Shown in pieces: positions 26,838 to 36,682 of a DNA stretch of 64,000 nt (the first letter of the stretch is position 1; every line of letters starts with the position of its first letter). Source of the stretch: Corynebacterium rouxii. GTDB taxonomy: Bacteria; Actinomycetota; Actinomycetes; Mycobacteriales; Mycobacteriaceae. The stretch lies in NCBI RefSeq assembly GCF_902702935.1, contig NZ_LR738855.1, positions 682,001-746,000 of the forward strand. The letters are read 5' to 3'. Under the pieces are notes generated by a model. The model had not been told where the DNA came from, made no database searches, and saw nothing but the letters and a program-made list of their open reading frames with translations. The position numbers and the translations under genes were made by a program.

Positions 26838-27917
26838 ATGCGCCACCTTTGTTTTTCGCGCCTGTGCCGTCCACTATTATTCGCCGCTGCAACCACCGGT
26901 GCTGCGTTTTTTGCAGGCCCTCTTGCTTACGCTGATGAGGTCCAACCAGTAGCACAGCCACAGCCTGTGCCAACGCTCACTCAGACTGTCACCTCAATGG
27001 TTAACAGTTGGGGTATTCCGGCACCTGCAATCGATCCGCAGATTGCGGCGGCCGTCGATACGCTTGCCCAACAAGTCCAAGCATTCGTGGCCCCTGGCAT
27101 GCCCTATGCAGATCCTCATGTGGCTGCACCGGTCCCTGAGCACCACGAGCCGGTGCAACGCCCAGTTGATGGCCCCAACTATCACTGGACGAATGACCCT
27201 GTTTCGCAGGTTATGGCTCAAAAAACTGGGCCTGTGCTGCACCGAGTTCAGGGTAGTTGGTTTAGTGCGCCAGACATCCCAGAAGAATCATTGCAGGCGC
27301 AAGCTCAGGGGGTATCTCTGTATGGCCCTGGCACCCCGATCTACGTGGGCAAAGACCGCCTATGCACAGTGGGTGCTTCTGGCTACGATGCAGAGGGGCG
27401 GAAAATCGCTATTACGGCAGGACACTGCGGAAAAATAGGAGATGCGGTCAGCTCCGCTGATTCGTGGCAGGTAGGCCCAAGCGGCACTGTAGTGGCTAAA
27501 GGCTCCAACTTGGACTATGCAGTCGTAGAGCTTGGATCTAATGCTCAAGTCACCCAAAAATACAACAACATCCGCGTTAATTCAGTCGGTGGTCCCATGC
27601 CTGTCACAGGCAATACAGCCTGCAAACAGGGCGTTGCTACTGGGTTTAGTTGTGGATTGGTATGGAATCACGACCACCGCACTACGGCTTCCCAAGTTTG
27701 CGCTATGCAGGGAGATTCCGGTGCGCCAATGTTGGTAGGCGACCGTGTAGTGGGCATTATCAACGGTGGCATGATTCCCAATGTGAACTACCCATGCACC
27801 ACCCCATGGCAGGGGCCGTTCTTTGTGCCCACTATCAGCACCAATATGGATGCAATTGTGTCCGACCTCAATGCTAAGAAATCAGTCGGCCATGGTTTCC
27901 GGCTCGCTCACTCCTAA
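26838..27917 (+). CDS. Secreted trypsin-like serine protease (S1 family)
   Basis: A 359-residue protein from ATG 26838 (MRHLCFSRLC), with a signal peptide ending about AYADE at residue 33. A Pro/His-rich propeptide-like region of about 130 residues precedes the protease domain. The catalytic triad is His196 (TAGHC), Asp226 (LDYAVV) and Ser294 (QGDSGAP). Paired cysteines (CTVGA/AGHC, TACKQ/FSCGL, QVCAM/YPCTT) look like S1 disulfides. Substrate is unknown; the long N-terminal region suggests zymogen activation. Separate transcription unit. Confidence 0.88.
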   Translation: MRHLCFSRLCRPLLFAAATTGAAFFAGPLAYADEVQPVAQPQPVPTLTQTVTSMVNSWGIPAPAIDPQIAAAVDTLAQQVQAFVAPGMPYADPHVAAPVPEHHEPVQRPVDGPNYHWTNDPVSQVMAQKTGPVLHRVQGSWFSAPDIPEESLQAQAQGVSLYGPGTPIYVGKDRLCTVGASGYDAEGRKIAITAGHCGKIGDAVSSADSWQVGPSGTVVAKGSNLDYAVVELGSNAQVTQKYNNIRVNSVGGPMPVTGNTACKQGVATGFSCGLVWNHDHRTTASQVCAMQGDSGAPMLVGDRVVGIINGGMIPNVNYPCTTPWQGPFFVPTISTNMDAIVSDLNAKKSVGHGFRLAHS

Positions 27918-27939
27918 AGAAAGCCGAGCAAAACGGGGA

Positions 27940-28082
27940 GGTGTTGCTATTTAGTTAGTCAGGTCCGTGGGTGGAGTTTTTAGGGGCGACCGTGGTGCTT
28001 GACTTTGTTTGATTAACGGCACGCTGAGGGGCTGACTGGGGTTTACCCAGTTGGTTTTTGTATCTGTGGTTTTATGCTGCTG
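27940..28082. repeat. Repeat unit A, left part (143 bp)
   Basis: This stretch recurs at 30883-31025 at equal length without indels and with about ten substitutions. On the minus strand both copies keep one open frame ending ...NPSQPLSVPLIKQSQ... then TAA, so they may be the 3' end of a duplicated gene or transposase. The IS3 element starts five bases after this copy. Confidence 0.75.
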
Positions 28083-28120
28083 CGATTGAAGTGTCCTAGG
28101 TTTTGTTCCGTTTAAGTAGA

Positions 28121-28450
28121 TGGGAAAATCTTCGAACATACCAAGAAAAATTTGATCAGGATGCCAAAGACCGTGTGGTCCGCCTAGTTGAGGATCGCAT
28201 CCTGGCAGAAGGTATTTCCATGCAGGAAGCGTGCAAGATCGTGGCACCCAAACTAGGCGTTTCCTGGCACACCGCCCGGCAATGGCCCCAGCAGGCACGT
28301 CGCGAAGGTACTGCTCCCGAACGCATGCCTGAGGACCTCGCTGTTGAAAATGTCAGGCTGCGCCGAGAAAACCAGGAACTACGCGACACCAATGAGTTAC
28401 TGAAAGCCGCCTCGGCTTTTTTCGTATCCGAACCAGACCCCAAACGTTAA
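28121..28450 (+). pseudogene. IS3-family transposase orfA (frameshifted near start)
   Basis: It encodes RTYQEKFDQDAKDRVVRLV..., a helix-turn-helix (EACKIVAPKLGVSWHTARQW) and a leucine-zipper-like end (LAVENVRLRRENQELRDTNELLKAA), the usual IS3 OrfA. ATG 28121 (MGKS) fits the family N-terminus but needs a one-base correction at about 28133 to reach this frame; a TTG at 28103 reads the frame directly. Probably inactive. Confidence 0.75.
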
Positions 28451-28453
28451 GAA

Positions 28454-29378
28454 ATGATCCAGTTCATCGATAAATACCGGGATCGTTTCAGTGTCGAGTT
28501 CATCTGCCAGGCGTTAAACACCCACCGTGAAGGCGGTTTTCTTAGCTTGCGTGGTTACCGCCAATCCAAAGCCCGTGGCCTGAGTGCTCGCAGTCTTCGT
28601 GACGCTACCCTGGTAGAGCACATTGGCGAGGTTCACGCCGCGAATTACGGTGTGTACGGCATCCGCAAGATGTGGCACGTCCTTCGCCGCGAGGGAATCG
28701 ACATGGGACATGAGCAGACTGCCCGCCTCATGCGCCTTGCAGGAGTTACTGGCAAAGGGCAAAGGTGGTGCTCCGGTTACGACCCGCAAACCCACAGGCC
28801 CGGATACACGTCCAGACTTGGTGGGCCGCGAGTTCAAAGCCCTAAGCCCTAACCGGTTGTGGGTGACTGACATTACCTATGTGCGCACCAGGAAAGGTTT
28901 CGTGTACACCGCTTTTGTTACCGACGTGTTCTCGAGGAAGATCGTTGGATGGGTGTTGTCGGATTTGATGCGGACCGAGGCGTTGCCGTTGCAGGCACTC
29001 AATCAGGTGATCGTGTGTGCGAAGCAAACGACGGGTTTGATTCATCATTCCGACCACGGCTGACAGTATGTGAGTATTGTCTACAATAAGCGCTTGGTTG
29101 AGCACGGTATCGTAGCGTCTACTGGGATGGTGGGTGATTGCTATGACAATGCTTTGGCTGTGAACGTCAACGGCTCCTCACAAGAATGAAAATCATCCAT
29201 ACCCGCACATGGAACGATGTGGTCGACGTGGAAATAGCCACGTTCGCGTGGGTGAATTGGTGGAACCGAATCACGACTGCACCAGAGCCTCGGCTACCAT
29301 ACGCCGGCTGAAGTGGAAACCGAGTTTTGGGAACACCACCCAAGTCACGACATAGTAAAACACAAGGCAAATGCCTAG
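28454..29378 (+). pseudogene. IS3-family transposase orfB (multiple frameshifts and a stop)
   Basis: Fragments in different frames align end to end as an IS3 OrfB: IQFIDKYRDRFSVEFICQAL, ARLMRLAGVTGKG, then LVGREFKALSPNRLWVTDITYV, FVTDVFSRKIVGWVLS, HHSDHG with a TGA where Ser is expected (29061-29063), DCYDNALAVNVNGS, RTWNDVVDVEIATFAWVNWWN and LHQSLGYHTPAEVETEFW. At least three frameshifts plus one nonsense change are needed. The DDE residues (WVTDITY, VTDVFS region, and a final Glu region) are scattered, so transposase activity is lost. Confidence 0.85.
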
Positions 29379-29400
29379 GAACAAAACCCGAGGCACTTCA

Positions 29401-29652
29401 GGGATGGGGGAATGGAGTAGAGATAATCTGCCCTGTTTTGGGGGATGTGATGAATCCTTGGGGTCTTCTGGTGGAACTGCTTAGAACGTAATGGGGATGA
29501 GCCGTTTGTTGCGGATGTCGTGGCGTTGGCGGACATGGTCAAGCTCACGCGCCAACAAGAGGTCGAGCGTAGGCTTTTTAGTGGCTCTCAGCGCAAGCGC
29601 AAGAAGAAGCGGAAACGATAGTAACGAAAGTGGGTTTCCGTATCTTTAGCTG
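29401..29652. other. Remnant sequence after the IS element
   Basis: It contains the right part of repeat unit A. From about 29458 to 29622 one plus-strand frame stays open (FWWNCLERNGDEPFVADVVA... ending in a Lys/Arg-rich tail), probably the 3' end of a lost gene. No intact gene is present. Confidence 0.4.
29460..29497. repeat. Repeat unit A, right part (38 bp)
   Basis: It matches 31205-31242 with four substitutions and no indels. Both copies encode FWWN..ERNG in one plus-strand frame. Confidence 0.7.
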
Positions 29653-29847
29653 CTACTTATCGCTTTTTGGGTAGATGAGCCATTGCAGTAGGTAGACGGC
29701 AACCATGGGAACTCCGCAGAGCGTAGCGATTACGTAAATAATCCTGACGGTATTTGCAGAGGTTTCATATACTTCAGCTATCCCGGCACAGACCCCTGCT
29801 ATGCATTTATTTTTTTGAGATCGGTGCCATTTATTTTGCGGGAACAT
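29653..29847 (-). CDS. PspC-domain small membrane protein
   Basis: A 64-residue protein, MFPQNKWHRSQKNKCIAGVCAGIAEVYE..., with the PspC signature (K.IAGVCAGIAE.....T.VRIIYVI) and one or two hydrophobic segments (VRIIYVIATLCGVPMVAVYLLQWLIYP). PspC-type proteins sit in the membrane and are linked to envelope stress. The ATG overlaps the TAA of the upstream secreted-protein gene (TAATG), so translation is coupled. Confidence 0.8.
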   Translation of the reverse strand: MFPQNKWHRSQKNKCIAGVCAGIAEVYETSANTVRIIYVIATLCGVPMVAVYLLQWLIYPKSDK

Positions 29848-30656
29848 TATGCGCAACTGTACTCAAATGTTGAGATACCGCCGTTGTGGCTTAGTACGTT
29901 TGTGCTCACAACGATCCCAAGACACTTTCCGTTACGGTGTGCTCGAACTGCGTCGTACCCCAGCTTTCCTGCCGCTGCCAGGACTGCCAATCCCACAGGT
30001 CCTGTAGCGTCGAGTACGGTCATCCAGGGGAAGGCAGCAATTGCACCGGCACCCCCTGCTGCTCCAGTTGCTTGCGTTTCTTTCTTGTTTAACTTGATGG
30101 TGGTTTTCTCCCATCCCCAATCGATCTGCGGATCTGCAGTGACCGGGAAAGCCGTGTCAGAGTTGTGCTCAACAATCTGCACGAGGGTTCCATTCTCAAT
30201 ATGAAGGGAGGTCTGGAGGGGAGCGCCATTAGCGTCGATAGCCCAAGGGGCGGCGATCGTTGCGATCAAGCTTCCGTTTAGGAAAACTCCCATAGCGTCT
30301 TCGCTTCCTTCGCTAAAGGGGATGACTTCAGCTCCTTGCGGGAGGCTGAGCGGGAAGCGGTACTCGGTAGGTGCCTCTGAATTCTCGATATGGATAAGTG
30401 TCTGCATTCCGTTTTCGAGTTGGTTCGTTTCGAAGGTGTAGTCTTTCGTGGCGCGCTTAGAGCGTCCTGCTGGCTCTTGGATGGAGGGCACTTCCCAGCC
30501 AATGCTGTATTGATTGCCATCTGGTGACAGTCCAGTCGTGGGTACGTATTCTTTCGCAGACACGTGAGGTGCACTGATGACGAACATCATTGCAGTAGAG
30601 ATCGCAGCGATGATGGCGATTATCCAGCGGCTGGAAAATCTATTTATTTGTGGCAT
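29847..30656 (-). CDS. Secreted protein with variable hydrophobic C-terminus, function unknown
   Basis: A 269-residue product from ATG 30656 (MPQINRFSSR), preceded by AAAGAGAT. The signal peptide ends near HVSAKE. The middle part (YRFPLSLPQGAEV, LIATIAAPWAIDANG, LVQIVEHNSDTAFPVTADPQ) resembles an N-terminal domain found in many secreted actinobacterial proteins with a VTADP junction. After it comes a Gly/Ala-rich hydrophobic stretch (GAAGGAGAIAAFPWMTVLDATGP...) and two cysteines in the last 30 residues. A toxin or bacteriocin-like role is possible but is inference only. Coupled to the PspC gene downstream. Confidence 0.7.
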   Translation of the reverse strand: MPQINRFSSRWIIAIIAAISTAMMFVISAPHVSAKEYVPTTGLSPDGNQYSIGWEVPSIQEPAGRSKRATKDYTFETNQLENGMQTLIHIENSEAPTEYRFPLSLPQGAEVIPFSEGSEDAMGVFLNGSLIATIAAPWAIDANGAPLQTSLHIENGTLVQIVEHNSDTAFPVTADPQIDWGWEKTTIKLNKKETQATGAAGGAGAIAAFPWMTVLDATGPVGLAVLAAAGKLGYDAVRAHRNGKCLGIVVSTNVLSHNGGISTFEYSCA

Positions 30657-30882
30657 CGATATCTCTTTACGTGGCGTTGGGGACGGTTGGCCCGGTCGAT
30701 GGAACGATCTGGCCAAGGATTTCCCTGGTCACAGTGGTTTCCGGAGGTGAGCGCCTTAAATAAAAGGTGCCTTGCGTCACAGGCTACCGTAGTTGAACTT
30801 CTCTGTTGAGAGTTTTTGCAAACTTTTCTAAATTAAGCGCTGACTTGGCGTGGTCTGCCCCGTTTGCGGTTGTCTACTTCGG

Positions 30883-31025
30883 GGTGTTGCTATTTAGTTA
30901 GTCAGGTCCGTGGGAGGAGTTTTCAGGGGTGATCGCGGTGTTTGACTTTGTTTGATTAACGGCACGCTGAGGGGCTGACTGGGGTTTACCCAGTCGGTTT
31001 TTGTATCTGGGGCTTTATGCTGCTG
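30883..31025. repeat. Repeat unit B, left part (143 bp)
   Basis: Second copy of 27940-28082. Here it is followed by 179 bp of unique sequence and then the right part, with no insertion sequence between. Confidence 0.75.
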
Positions 31026-31204
31026 TGGTGATCTCCGGTGCGGTTTTGTGGTGGGGCTTTTCGTTGCGTGTTATGGCGTATAAGACTTGGAGCTGTCTGC
31101 AGGATAAGACGACGACGGTGGTGTTGTGTCTTTTGTTTTCTTTTCGCTTTTGTTTGTGGGATTGCTGTGAAGGTTCGTGGAATCTGATCGGTGCAGAAGA
31201 CGAT

Positions 31205-31242
31205 GGGGCTTTCTGGTGGAACTACTCAGAACGTAATGGGGA
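31205..31242. repeat. Repeat unit B, right part (38 bp)
   Basis: Second copy of 29460-29497. It ends five bases before the 3' end of hisN. Confidence 0.7.
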
Positions 31243-31246
31243 GTCG

Positions 31247-32035
31247 CTATCGCGATGAGGTCAGCATTGTGCGGACTTCATCGTGGAGCAGCCCATTGGT
31301 AGCAAGTGCGTTGCCGCCATGTGGTCCTGGGGTTCCATTGAGGGCACTAAACACCCCACCGGCTTCTTCGACCAAGATAGCAAGCGGAGCTAGATCCCAC
31401 AGGGATACTTCTGGTTCAGCAGCGATATCGACTGCGCCTTCTGCAACGAGGCAGTAGGAGAAAAAGTCGCCAAAACCACGCAAACGCCAAGTGTCGTCGG
31501 AAAGCGTGACAAAGTTGTCCAACAGACCGCGTTTTTTCCAGCCATCGAGAGAAGAGAACGAAACGGAGGCGTCGCTGAGCTGGGCTACATTGCTGACATT
31601 GAGGCGACGTGACTGCTGGGATGGGTTGCTGCGCCACGCGCCTTCGCCTTGAGCCGCCCACCAACGGTGTGCAATGGCTGGTGCGGATACCACGCCCACG
31701 ACTGGGTGACCGTCGACAAGCAATGCGATGAGCGTTGCCCACACGGGCACTCCGCGAACGTAGTTCTTTGTGCCGTCGATGGGGTCGATGATCCACTGTC
31801 GGCCGGTGAACTCGGCGGTGCCACCAAATTCTTCGCCGAGGATTGCGTCCTCGGGGAAGCGCTGCGCGATAAGACCGCGAAGCTTACGTTCGGTGGCGAT
31901 ATCGGCATCGCTGACCGGCGTCATATCTGGTTTAGAGGAAACCCGCAGATCAGAGGATGCAAATCGTGCCAAGGTGATGGCGTCTGCGGCATCTGCGAGC
32001 TGGAGAGCAAACTCAAGATCGTCGTGGTAACTCAT
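31247..32035 (-). CDS. hisN: Histidinol-phosphatase of the inositol monophosphatase family
   Basis: A 262-residue protein with the metal-binding motifs of the IMPase family: [31 protein letters not shown] and, near the end, [19 protein letters not shown]. It would hydrolyse L-histidinol phosphate to L-histidinol, as the C. glutamicum HisN in the same gene order (hisN, second IMPase, prfB, ftsE). No other histidine genes are nearby, which is normal for this locus. Sugar-phosphate or inositol-phosphate activity is the alternative. Confidence 0.85.
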   Translation of the reverse strand: MSYHDDLEFALQLADAADAITLARFASSDLRVSSKPDMTPVSDADIATERKLRGLIAQRFPEDAILGEEFGGTAEFTGRQWIIDPIDGTKNYVRGVPVWATLIALLVDGHPVVGVVSAPAIAHRWWAAQGEGAWRSNPSQQSRRLNVSNVAQLSDASVSFSSLDGWKKRGLLDNFVTLSDDTWRLRGFGDFFSYCLVAEGAVDIAAEPEVSLWDLAPLAILVEEAGGVFSALNGTPGPHGGNALATNGLLHDEVRTMLTSSR

Positions 32036-32092
32036 GCGTGATACATGCTCCTAGAAATAGCCGGAAAACTGAAGAGAGATGTAAGGAAAGTT

Positions 32093-32965
32093 CTAGCGAG
32101 ACAAAATCGCTGCGACTTCATCGACTGCTTGTGGGTTGGAAGCAATTGACCACGTCACGCCACCTGATTCTACCTTGATACACTTTCCGCCTGCGCCTTC
32201 AACAAGTGCGCGACCAGGCAACCAATCCCATTCCTTTACCGAGTGCTGTACGTAGGCTCCAATAATGCCATCGGCAACGTTGGCCAGTTCCACGGAACCG
32301 GATCCCATCATTCGCCAGCTCAAAAAGGCTTGGGCAATGGTGAGCCAGCGGGTGACGATCTCTGGCTGCTGAAGATACGGCGGGTTGAGATAGGTAGCAA
32401 AGTTGATTAGCTCGGTGGATTTATTTTCCAGCTTTGTAACTGGTTGCCCGTCGCGGGTTGTGGCGATCTCTGGGCCGCCGAACCAAGTGTATCCCATGGC
32501 GGGGCGGTGGACTGCTCCGAAAATGACGCGGGTGGGGTCTTCCGGCTCACCTTCGATCAGGGCGAGCGCGGAGCACCAAAAATCTGATCCATTAACAAAG
32601 TTGTAGGTGCCGTCGACTGGGTCGATCACCCACGTGCGCCCTGAGGTGCTATCACGCGTAGCGCCTTCTTCGCCGACAATTCCGTCTTCGGGGCGCAGGG
32701 TCGTAAGTACTCCGGAAACGAATTCTTCCGCGGCGCGGTCGGCGTCGGTTACCACGTCTGATAGGGATGTTTTGTAGTCCGTGTGGACACCTTGTTCACG
32801 CATACGCCATGCTAGTCGGCCAGCGTTGTACACCAACGCCTGCGCTAGGTGCTCATCTGAATCGTTAACGTGAGCGATGATGAACGTTTTAGTAATGGTG
32901 GCAATCATCTCCGAGAGGGAAGCTGTCGCTGCTGATTGCGTGCGTGAGTCGGATGAATTCTCCAT
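32093..32965 (-). CDS. Inositol monophosphatase family protein
   Basis: A 290-residue protein with the IMPase motifs VTDADRAAEEF, GIVGEEGA, WVIDPVDGTYNFVNG and VKEWDWLPGRALVEGAGG. The N-terminus has about 40 extra residues before the core (MENSSDSRTQSAAT...), so a later start is possible. Paralog of the adjacent hisN, probably co-transcribed (57 bases apart). The substrate is not determined; inositol-1-phosphate or fructose-1,6-bisphosphate are family options. Confidence 0.85.
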   Translation of the reverse strand: MENSSDSRTQSAATASLSEMIATITKTFIIAHVNDSDEHLAQALVYNAGRLAWRMREQGVHTDYKTSLSDVVTDADRAAEEFVSGVLTTLRPEDGIVGEEGATRDSTSGRTWVIDPVDGTYNFVNGSDFWCSALALIEGEPEDPTRVIFGAVHRPAMGYTWFGGPEIATTRDGQPVTKLENKSTELINFATYLNPPYLQQPEIVTRWLTIAQAFLSWRMMGSGSVELANVADGIIGAYVQHSVKEWDWLPGRALVEGAGGKCIKVESGGVTWSIASNPQAVDEVAAILSR

Positions 32966-33087
32966 GTGGTCTATTGTGCATGGCTCTTAGGACTGGAGCC
33001 AACATTTCCTCACGGGGGTCTGCCCACTTGAGGGGGAGATCAGGCCAGTAGCAAGCACGGCGGGCAGACACGCTAGAATTATCGCTT

Positions 33088-34197
33088 ATGCGACCGGAAA
33101 CTCAATCTGCTGTAACTCAACTCGACTCGACTTTGACGACCATCGAAAAAGTGATGAATCCCGAGGAGTTGGAGTCGCGTGTTCGCGAGTTGGAACAGCA
33201 AGCCTCCGATCCTACGCTGTGGGACGATCCTGATACCGCGCAAAAAGTGACCACGGAGCTGTCTTCGGTTCAAGCCAAGCTGAAAAAGCTCATCACGTTG
33301 CGCCAGCGTATCGACGACCTCCCCGTGATGTACGAGCTCGCCGACGAGGAGGGCGAGGATGCCTTAGCGCTTGCCGACGAAGAACTCGCCGAGCTGACCG
33401 CTGACGTTGAAGCCTTAGAAGTAAAGACTATGTTGTCTGGCGAGTACGATTCCCGTGAGGCAGTGATCAATATCCGTTCTGGCGCCGGTGGCGTGGATGC
33501 CGCTGACTGGGCGGAAATGCTCATGCGTATGTACACCCGCTGGGCTGAGAAAAACGACCACAAAGTGGATATTTATGACATTTCTTATGCCGAAGAAGCA
33601 GGCATTAAGTCTGCAACATTCGTAGTTCATGGTGAGTACATGTACGGACAATTATCGGTCGAACAGGGTGCTCACCGCTTGGTGCGCATTAGTCCTTTTG
33701 ATAACCAGGGGCGTCGCCAGACCTCTTTTGCTGAGATCGAGGTTCTCCCCGTTGTTGAACAAACAGACCACATCGATATCCCTGATTCCGAAGTGCGTGT
33801 CGACGTCTACCGCTCCTCGGGCCCAGGTGGACAGTCCGTGAACACCACAGACTCTGCCGTGCGCCTCACTCACATCCCAACGGGCATCGTCGTGACGTGT
33901 CAGAATGAGAAGTCCCAGATTCAGAACAAGGCATCAGCCATGCGCGTTCTGCAGGCGAAACTTTTGGAGCGTAAGCGCCAAGAAGAACGTGCCGAACTTG
34001 ATGCGCTCGGCGCAGGCGGTAACGCCTCATGGGGCAACCAAATGCGCTCCTATGTGCTGCACCCATACCAAATGGTGAAAGATCTACGAACGAATTACGA
34101 GGTCAATGACCCCCAGAAGGTTCTCGACGGCGACATCGATGGCCTCCTAGAGGCAGGTATTCGCTGGCGTATGGCAGAGCAGCAAGCCGAAAACTAA
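33088..34197 (+). CDS. prfB: Peptide chain release factor 2
   Basis: A 369-residue RF2 with the catalytic GGQ loop ([17 protein letters not shown]), the stop-codon recognition SPF tripeptide ([15 protein letters not shown]) and the usual N-terminal helical domain. It terminates translation at UGA and UAA. The reading frame is uninterrupted; the programmed +1 frameshift used by E. coli prfB is not present. The stop codon shares bases with the TAG of the convergent AbgT gene. Confidence 0.96.
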   Translation: MRPETQSAVTQLDSTLTTIEKVMNPEELESRVRELEQQASDPTLWDDPDTAQKVTTELSSVQAKLKKLITLRQRIDDLPVMYELADEEGEDALALADEELAELTADVEALEVKTMLSGEYDSREAVINIRSGAGGVDAADWAEMLMRMYTRWAEKNDHKVDIYDISYAEEAGIKSATFVVHGEYMYGQLSVEQGAHRLVRISPFDNQGRRQTSFAEIEVLPVVEQTDHIDIPDSEVRVDVYRSSGPGGQSVNTTDSAVRLTHIPTGIVVTCQNEKSQIQNKASAMRVLQAKLLERKRQEERAELDALGAGGNASWGNQMRSYVLHPYQMVKDLRTNYEVNDPQKVLDGDIDGLLEAGIRWRMAEQQAEN

Positions 34198-35798
34198 CCT
34201 TGTTGGAAGTGCATAGGGGTTCCAGGCCCCAGCGGAATCCCTAGTGCGTACCACACGATAAAGAAGACAAACCAGCCAACAATCATCGCGATGGAATACG
34301 GCAATGCAAGCGACACTAAGGTGCCCACACCTGCTGGTTTGTAGTAGCGCTGCAAGAATGTCAACGCGAGTGCAAAATAAGGGCTCATCGGAGTGATGAT
34401 GTTAGTGGGAGAATCACCAATCCTAAACAGCATCTGCGTGACTTCAGGGGATATGCCTACATACATCATCATCGGCACAATCACAGGTGCCATTAATGCC
34501 CATTGCGCAGAGCCCGATGTGATCGTGAGATTAAGAATCGCCACAGCAAGCACTACGGCAGCAAATAAAACATAGACCGGCAGATCCCAACGTTGTAACA
34601 GCTCGGCGCCTTTAATCGCAGTCCAAATGCCCAAATTGGACCATTGGAACCAAGCGAGGAATTGGGCAACCATAAAGAACAACACGACCATGGGAATTAA
34701 AGTGGTCAAACCCTTGACCATAAATGTCGGAATGTCCCCTAGAGACGTGATGCTTTTTATCGTGATCCCATAAACAACACCAAGGCCTAAAAACATCAAG
34801 GAGATTGGAACAGTAACAGCCTTGACGAGGGGACTCGACATCGCTGATTCCTCAGAATAAAACGGCGAGGCAGGCACAAACAGCAGTGCAAAATATACGG
34901 CTAACATGCCGATAAAGGCCACACCTGCAATTGTTAGTGCACGGATTTCACCTGAATGCAGTGCTATTTCTTCGGCTAGTTCCTCATCGGTTTTCGTACC
35001 GGGATCTGGATGGTCGTCGTCGCGAAAGCTTAATTCCGAGTGATCGATGTGGTCGTGATCGACAAGCTGGCGTGCCTTGTTTTTAACGAACAGTTCTGTC
35101 ACTGCGGTGATAATCAACGCAAGGACGAGGGCGGAAGCGACAACAAAGAAGTAGTTGGCAAGGGGCGAAACGTGATATTCCGGATCAACCAGTTGCGCTG
35201 CGGAGGTAGAAATTCCGCCAAGGAGAACATCTGTGATGTTGAGAATCAAGCTGGCATTAAACCCCGCTGACGAGGCGGCAAAGGCGACCATGGCGCCCAC
35301 GATGGGGGAGCGGCCGAGGGCACGGAAGCTCATGGCACCAAGCGGAATGAGGATCACATAGACAGCATCGGAGGCAATTGAGCCTGTAACACCTGCCAGT
35401 GCGACAACGTATGTCAGGGTCTTCGGGCCGACTTTGGCTACCATGGCACGTACTAGTGCGCTGATAAAGCCGGAGTGTTCGGCCACGGAAACGCCCAACA
35501 TGACGGTAATGATGACGCCTAATGGTGGGAAGGCAACAAAGTTGTGTACTGCTTCGCTCACCATTTTGGTGGCACCTTCTTTGGTCAGCAGGTTGGTTAC
35601 TTCTACTGTCGATCCGTCTTGAGGGTTAACGGCAGTCATGCCGATGGTCGATCCCATCCAGCTGCTTATTGCCACAGTGATGGCGAGGAAGACGAATATC
35701 CAAAAGGGGTCTGGTAGGCGGTTGCCTAGCTGTTCTATTCGCCCAAGAAAGCCAGAAGGGGCAGTTTTGTGGGGCGGTGTGGTCGTGGTCGTGCTCAT
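34194..35798 (-). CDS. AbgT family transporter
   Basis: A 534-residue protein with about 12 hydrophobic segments. It carries AbgT-family features such as [63 protein letters not shown] and [15 protein letters not shown]. The family imports p-aminobenzoyl-glutamate or exports sulfonamide-like compounds. It lies on the opposite strand between prfB and ftsE; in C. glutamicum, from memory, those two are adjacent, so this gene looks inserted. The exact substrate cannot be read from the sequence. Confidence 0.9.
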   Translation of the reverse strand: MSTTTTTPPHKTAPSGFLGRIEQLGNRLPDPFWIFVFLAITVAISSWMGSTIGMTAVNPQDGSTVEVTNLLTKEGATKMVSEAVHNFVAFPPLGVIITVMLGVSVAEHSGFISALVRAMVAKVGPKTLTYVVALAGVTGSIASDAVYVILIPLGAMSFRALGRSPIVGAMVAFAASSAGFNASLILNITDVLLGGISTSAAQLVDPEYHVSPLANYFFVVASALVLALIITAVTELFVKNKARQLVDHDHIDHSELSFRDDDHPDPGTKTDEELAEEIALHSGEIRALTIAGVAFIGMLAVYFALLFVPASPFYSEESAMSSPLVKAVTVPISLMFLGLGVVYGITIKSITSLGDIPTFMVKGLTTLIPMVVLFFMVAQFLAWFQWSNLGIWTAIKGAELLQRWDLPVYVLFAAVVLAVAILNLTITSGSAQWALMAPVIVPMMMYVGISPEVTQMLFRIGDSPTNIITPMSPYFALALTFLQRYYKPAGVGTLVSLALPYSIAMIVGWFVFFIVWYALGIPLGPGTPMHFQQG

Positions 35799-35976
35799 TT
35801 CTGGGCTCCGATCGTCGGCAACAATGATGCCCGCCAGTGTACCGGCGATGATGTGACGATGGTCATAGGCTTTGCTATGCGGGGGTGTTTCCCCGGAGTC
35901 GATGACAGAGCAGTGTGAATGTAAAAATTGTGACTGTTGTTTCCATTGGTGGGGATGTTAGCTAAGGTGGACGTTT

Positions 35977-36666
35977 GTGATCACGTTCGACAATGTCACC
36001 AAGCTCTATAAGACCTCGACCCGACCAGCGCTCAACAACATTTCGCTCACCATTAATAAGGGCGAATTTGTTTTCCTCATTGGGCCTTCCGGTTCCGGGA
36101 AGTCCACATTTCTGCAGCTGATGATCCGAGAGGAGAATCTAACCAGCGGCGACCTGTACTTGTCGGATTTCCATGTGAATAAACTTCGCGGCCGACAAAT
36201 TAACAAGCTGCGTCAAAATATCGGCTACGTCTTCCAAGACTTCCGATTGCTCCAACAAAAAAATGTTTATGACAACGTAGCGTTCGCGCTCGAGGTCATC
36301 GGTACACGGAAGGCGCGCATCGACAAGCTCGTCCCAGAAACCCTTGAGCTCGTGGGCCTTTCTGGCAAAGCCAACCGTATGCCGCATGAGCTTTCCGGTG
36401 GCGAACAGCAGCGAGTAGCTATCGCGCGCGCGTTTGTTAACCGACCGCTTCTTTTGCTTGCTGACGAGCCCACCGGCAACCTTGATCCCGAAACTTCCGA
36501 CGGCATCATGGTGTTGCTCAACCAGATCAATAAGACCGGAACGACAGTAGTTATGTCGACACACAATGCACGAGCGGTGAACGACATGCGTCGACGCGTG
36601 ATCGAGCTCAATTTGGGCACGCTCGTGCGTGACGACGCCCACGGCGTCTACGGCGAGGCACAGTAG
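35977..36666 (+). CDS. ftsE: Cell division ATP-binding protein FtsE
   Basis: A 229-residue ABC ATPase from a GTG. It has Walker [11 protein letters not shown]-loop YVFQDFRLL, signature LSGGEQQR, Walker [15 protein letters not shown] and the switch His in MSTHNA. FtsE with FtsX activates peptidoglycan hydrolases (RipC in mycobacteria) at division. It is followed by ftsX after 16 bases, which carry an AGGAGG for the next gene. Confidence 0.96.
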   Translation: MITFDNVTKLYKTSTRPALNNISLTINKGEFVFLIGPSGSGKSTFLQLMIREENLTSGDLYLSDFHVNKLRGRQINKLRQNIGYVFQDFRLLQQKNVYDNVAFALEVIGTRKARIDKLVPETLELVGLSGKANRMPHELSGGEQQRVAIARAFVNRPLLLLADEPTGNLDPETSDGIMVLLNQINKTGTTVVMSTHNARAVNDMRRRVIELNLGTLVRDDAHGVYGEAQ

Positions 36667-36682
36667 GAGGAGAGTGCACACG

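Larger units (their letters stand above)
28087..29400 (+). mobile_element. Degenerate IS3-family insertion sequence
   Basis: The ends are near-perfect inverted repeats of about 23 bp: TGAAGTGTCCTAGGTTTTGT at the left and the complement of the same sequence, with three mismatches, at 29378-29400. Inside are orfA and a broken orfB. No clear target duplication is visible. The element sits inside repeat unit A. Confidence 0.88.

Noticed and set aside
33088..34197. Programmed frameshift in prfB
   Set aside because: The frame is continuous from the ATG and there is no in-frame TGA near codon 25.
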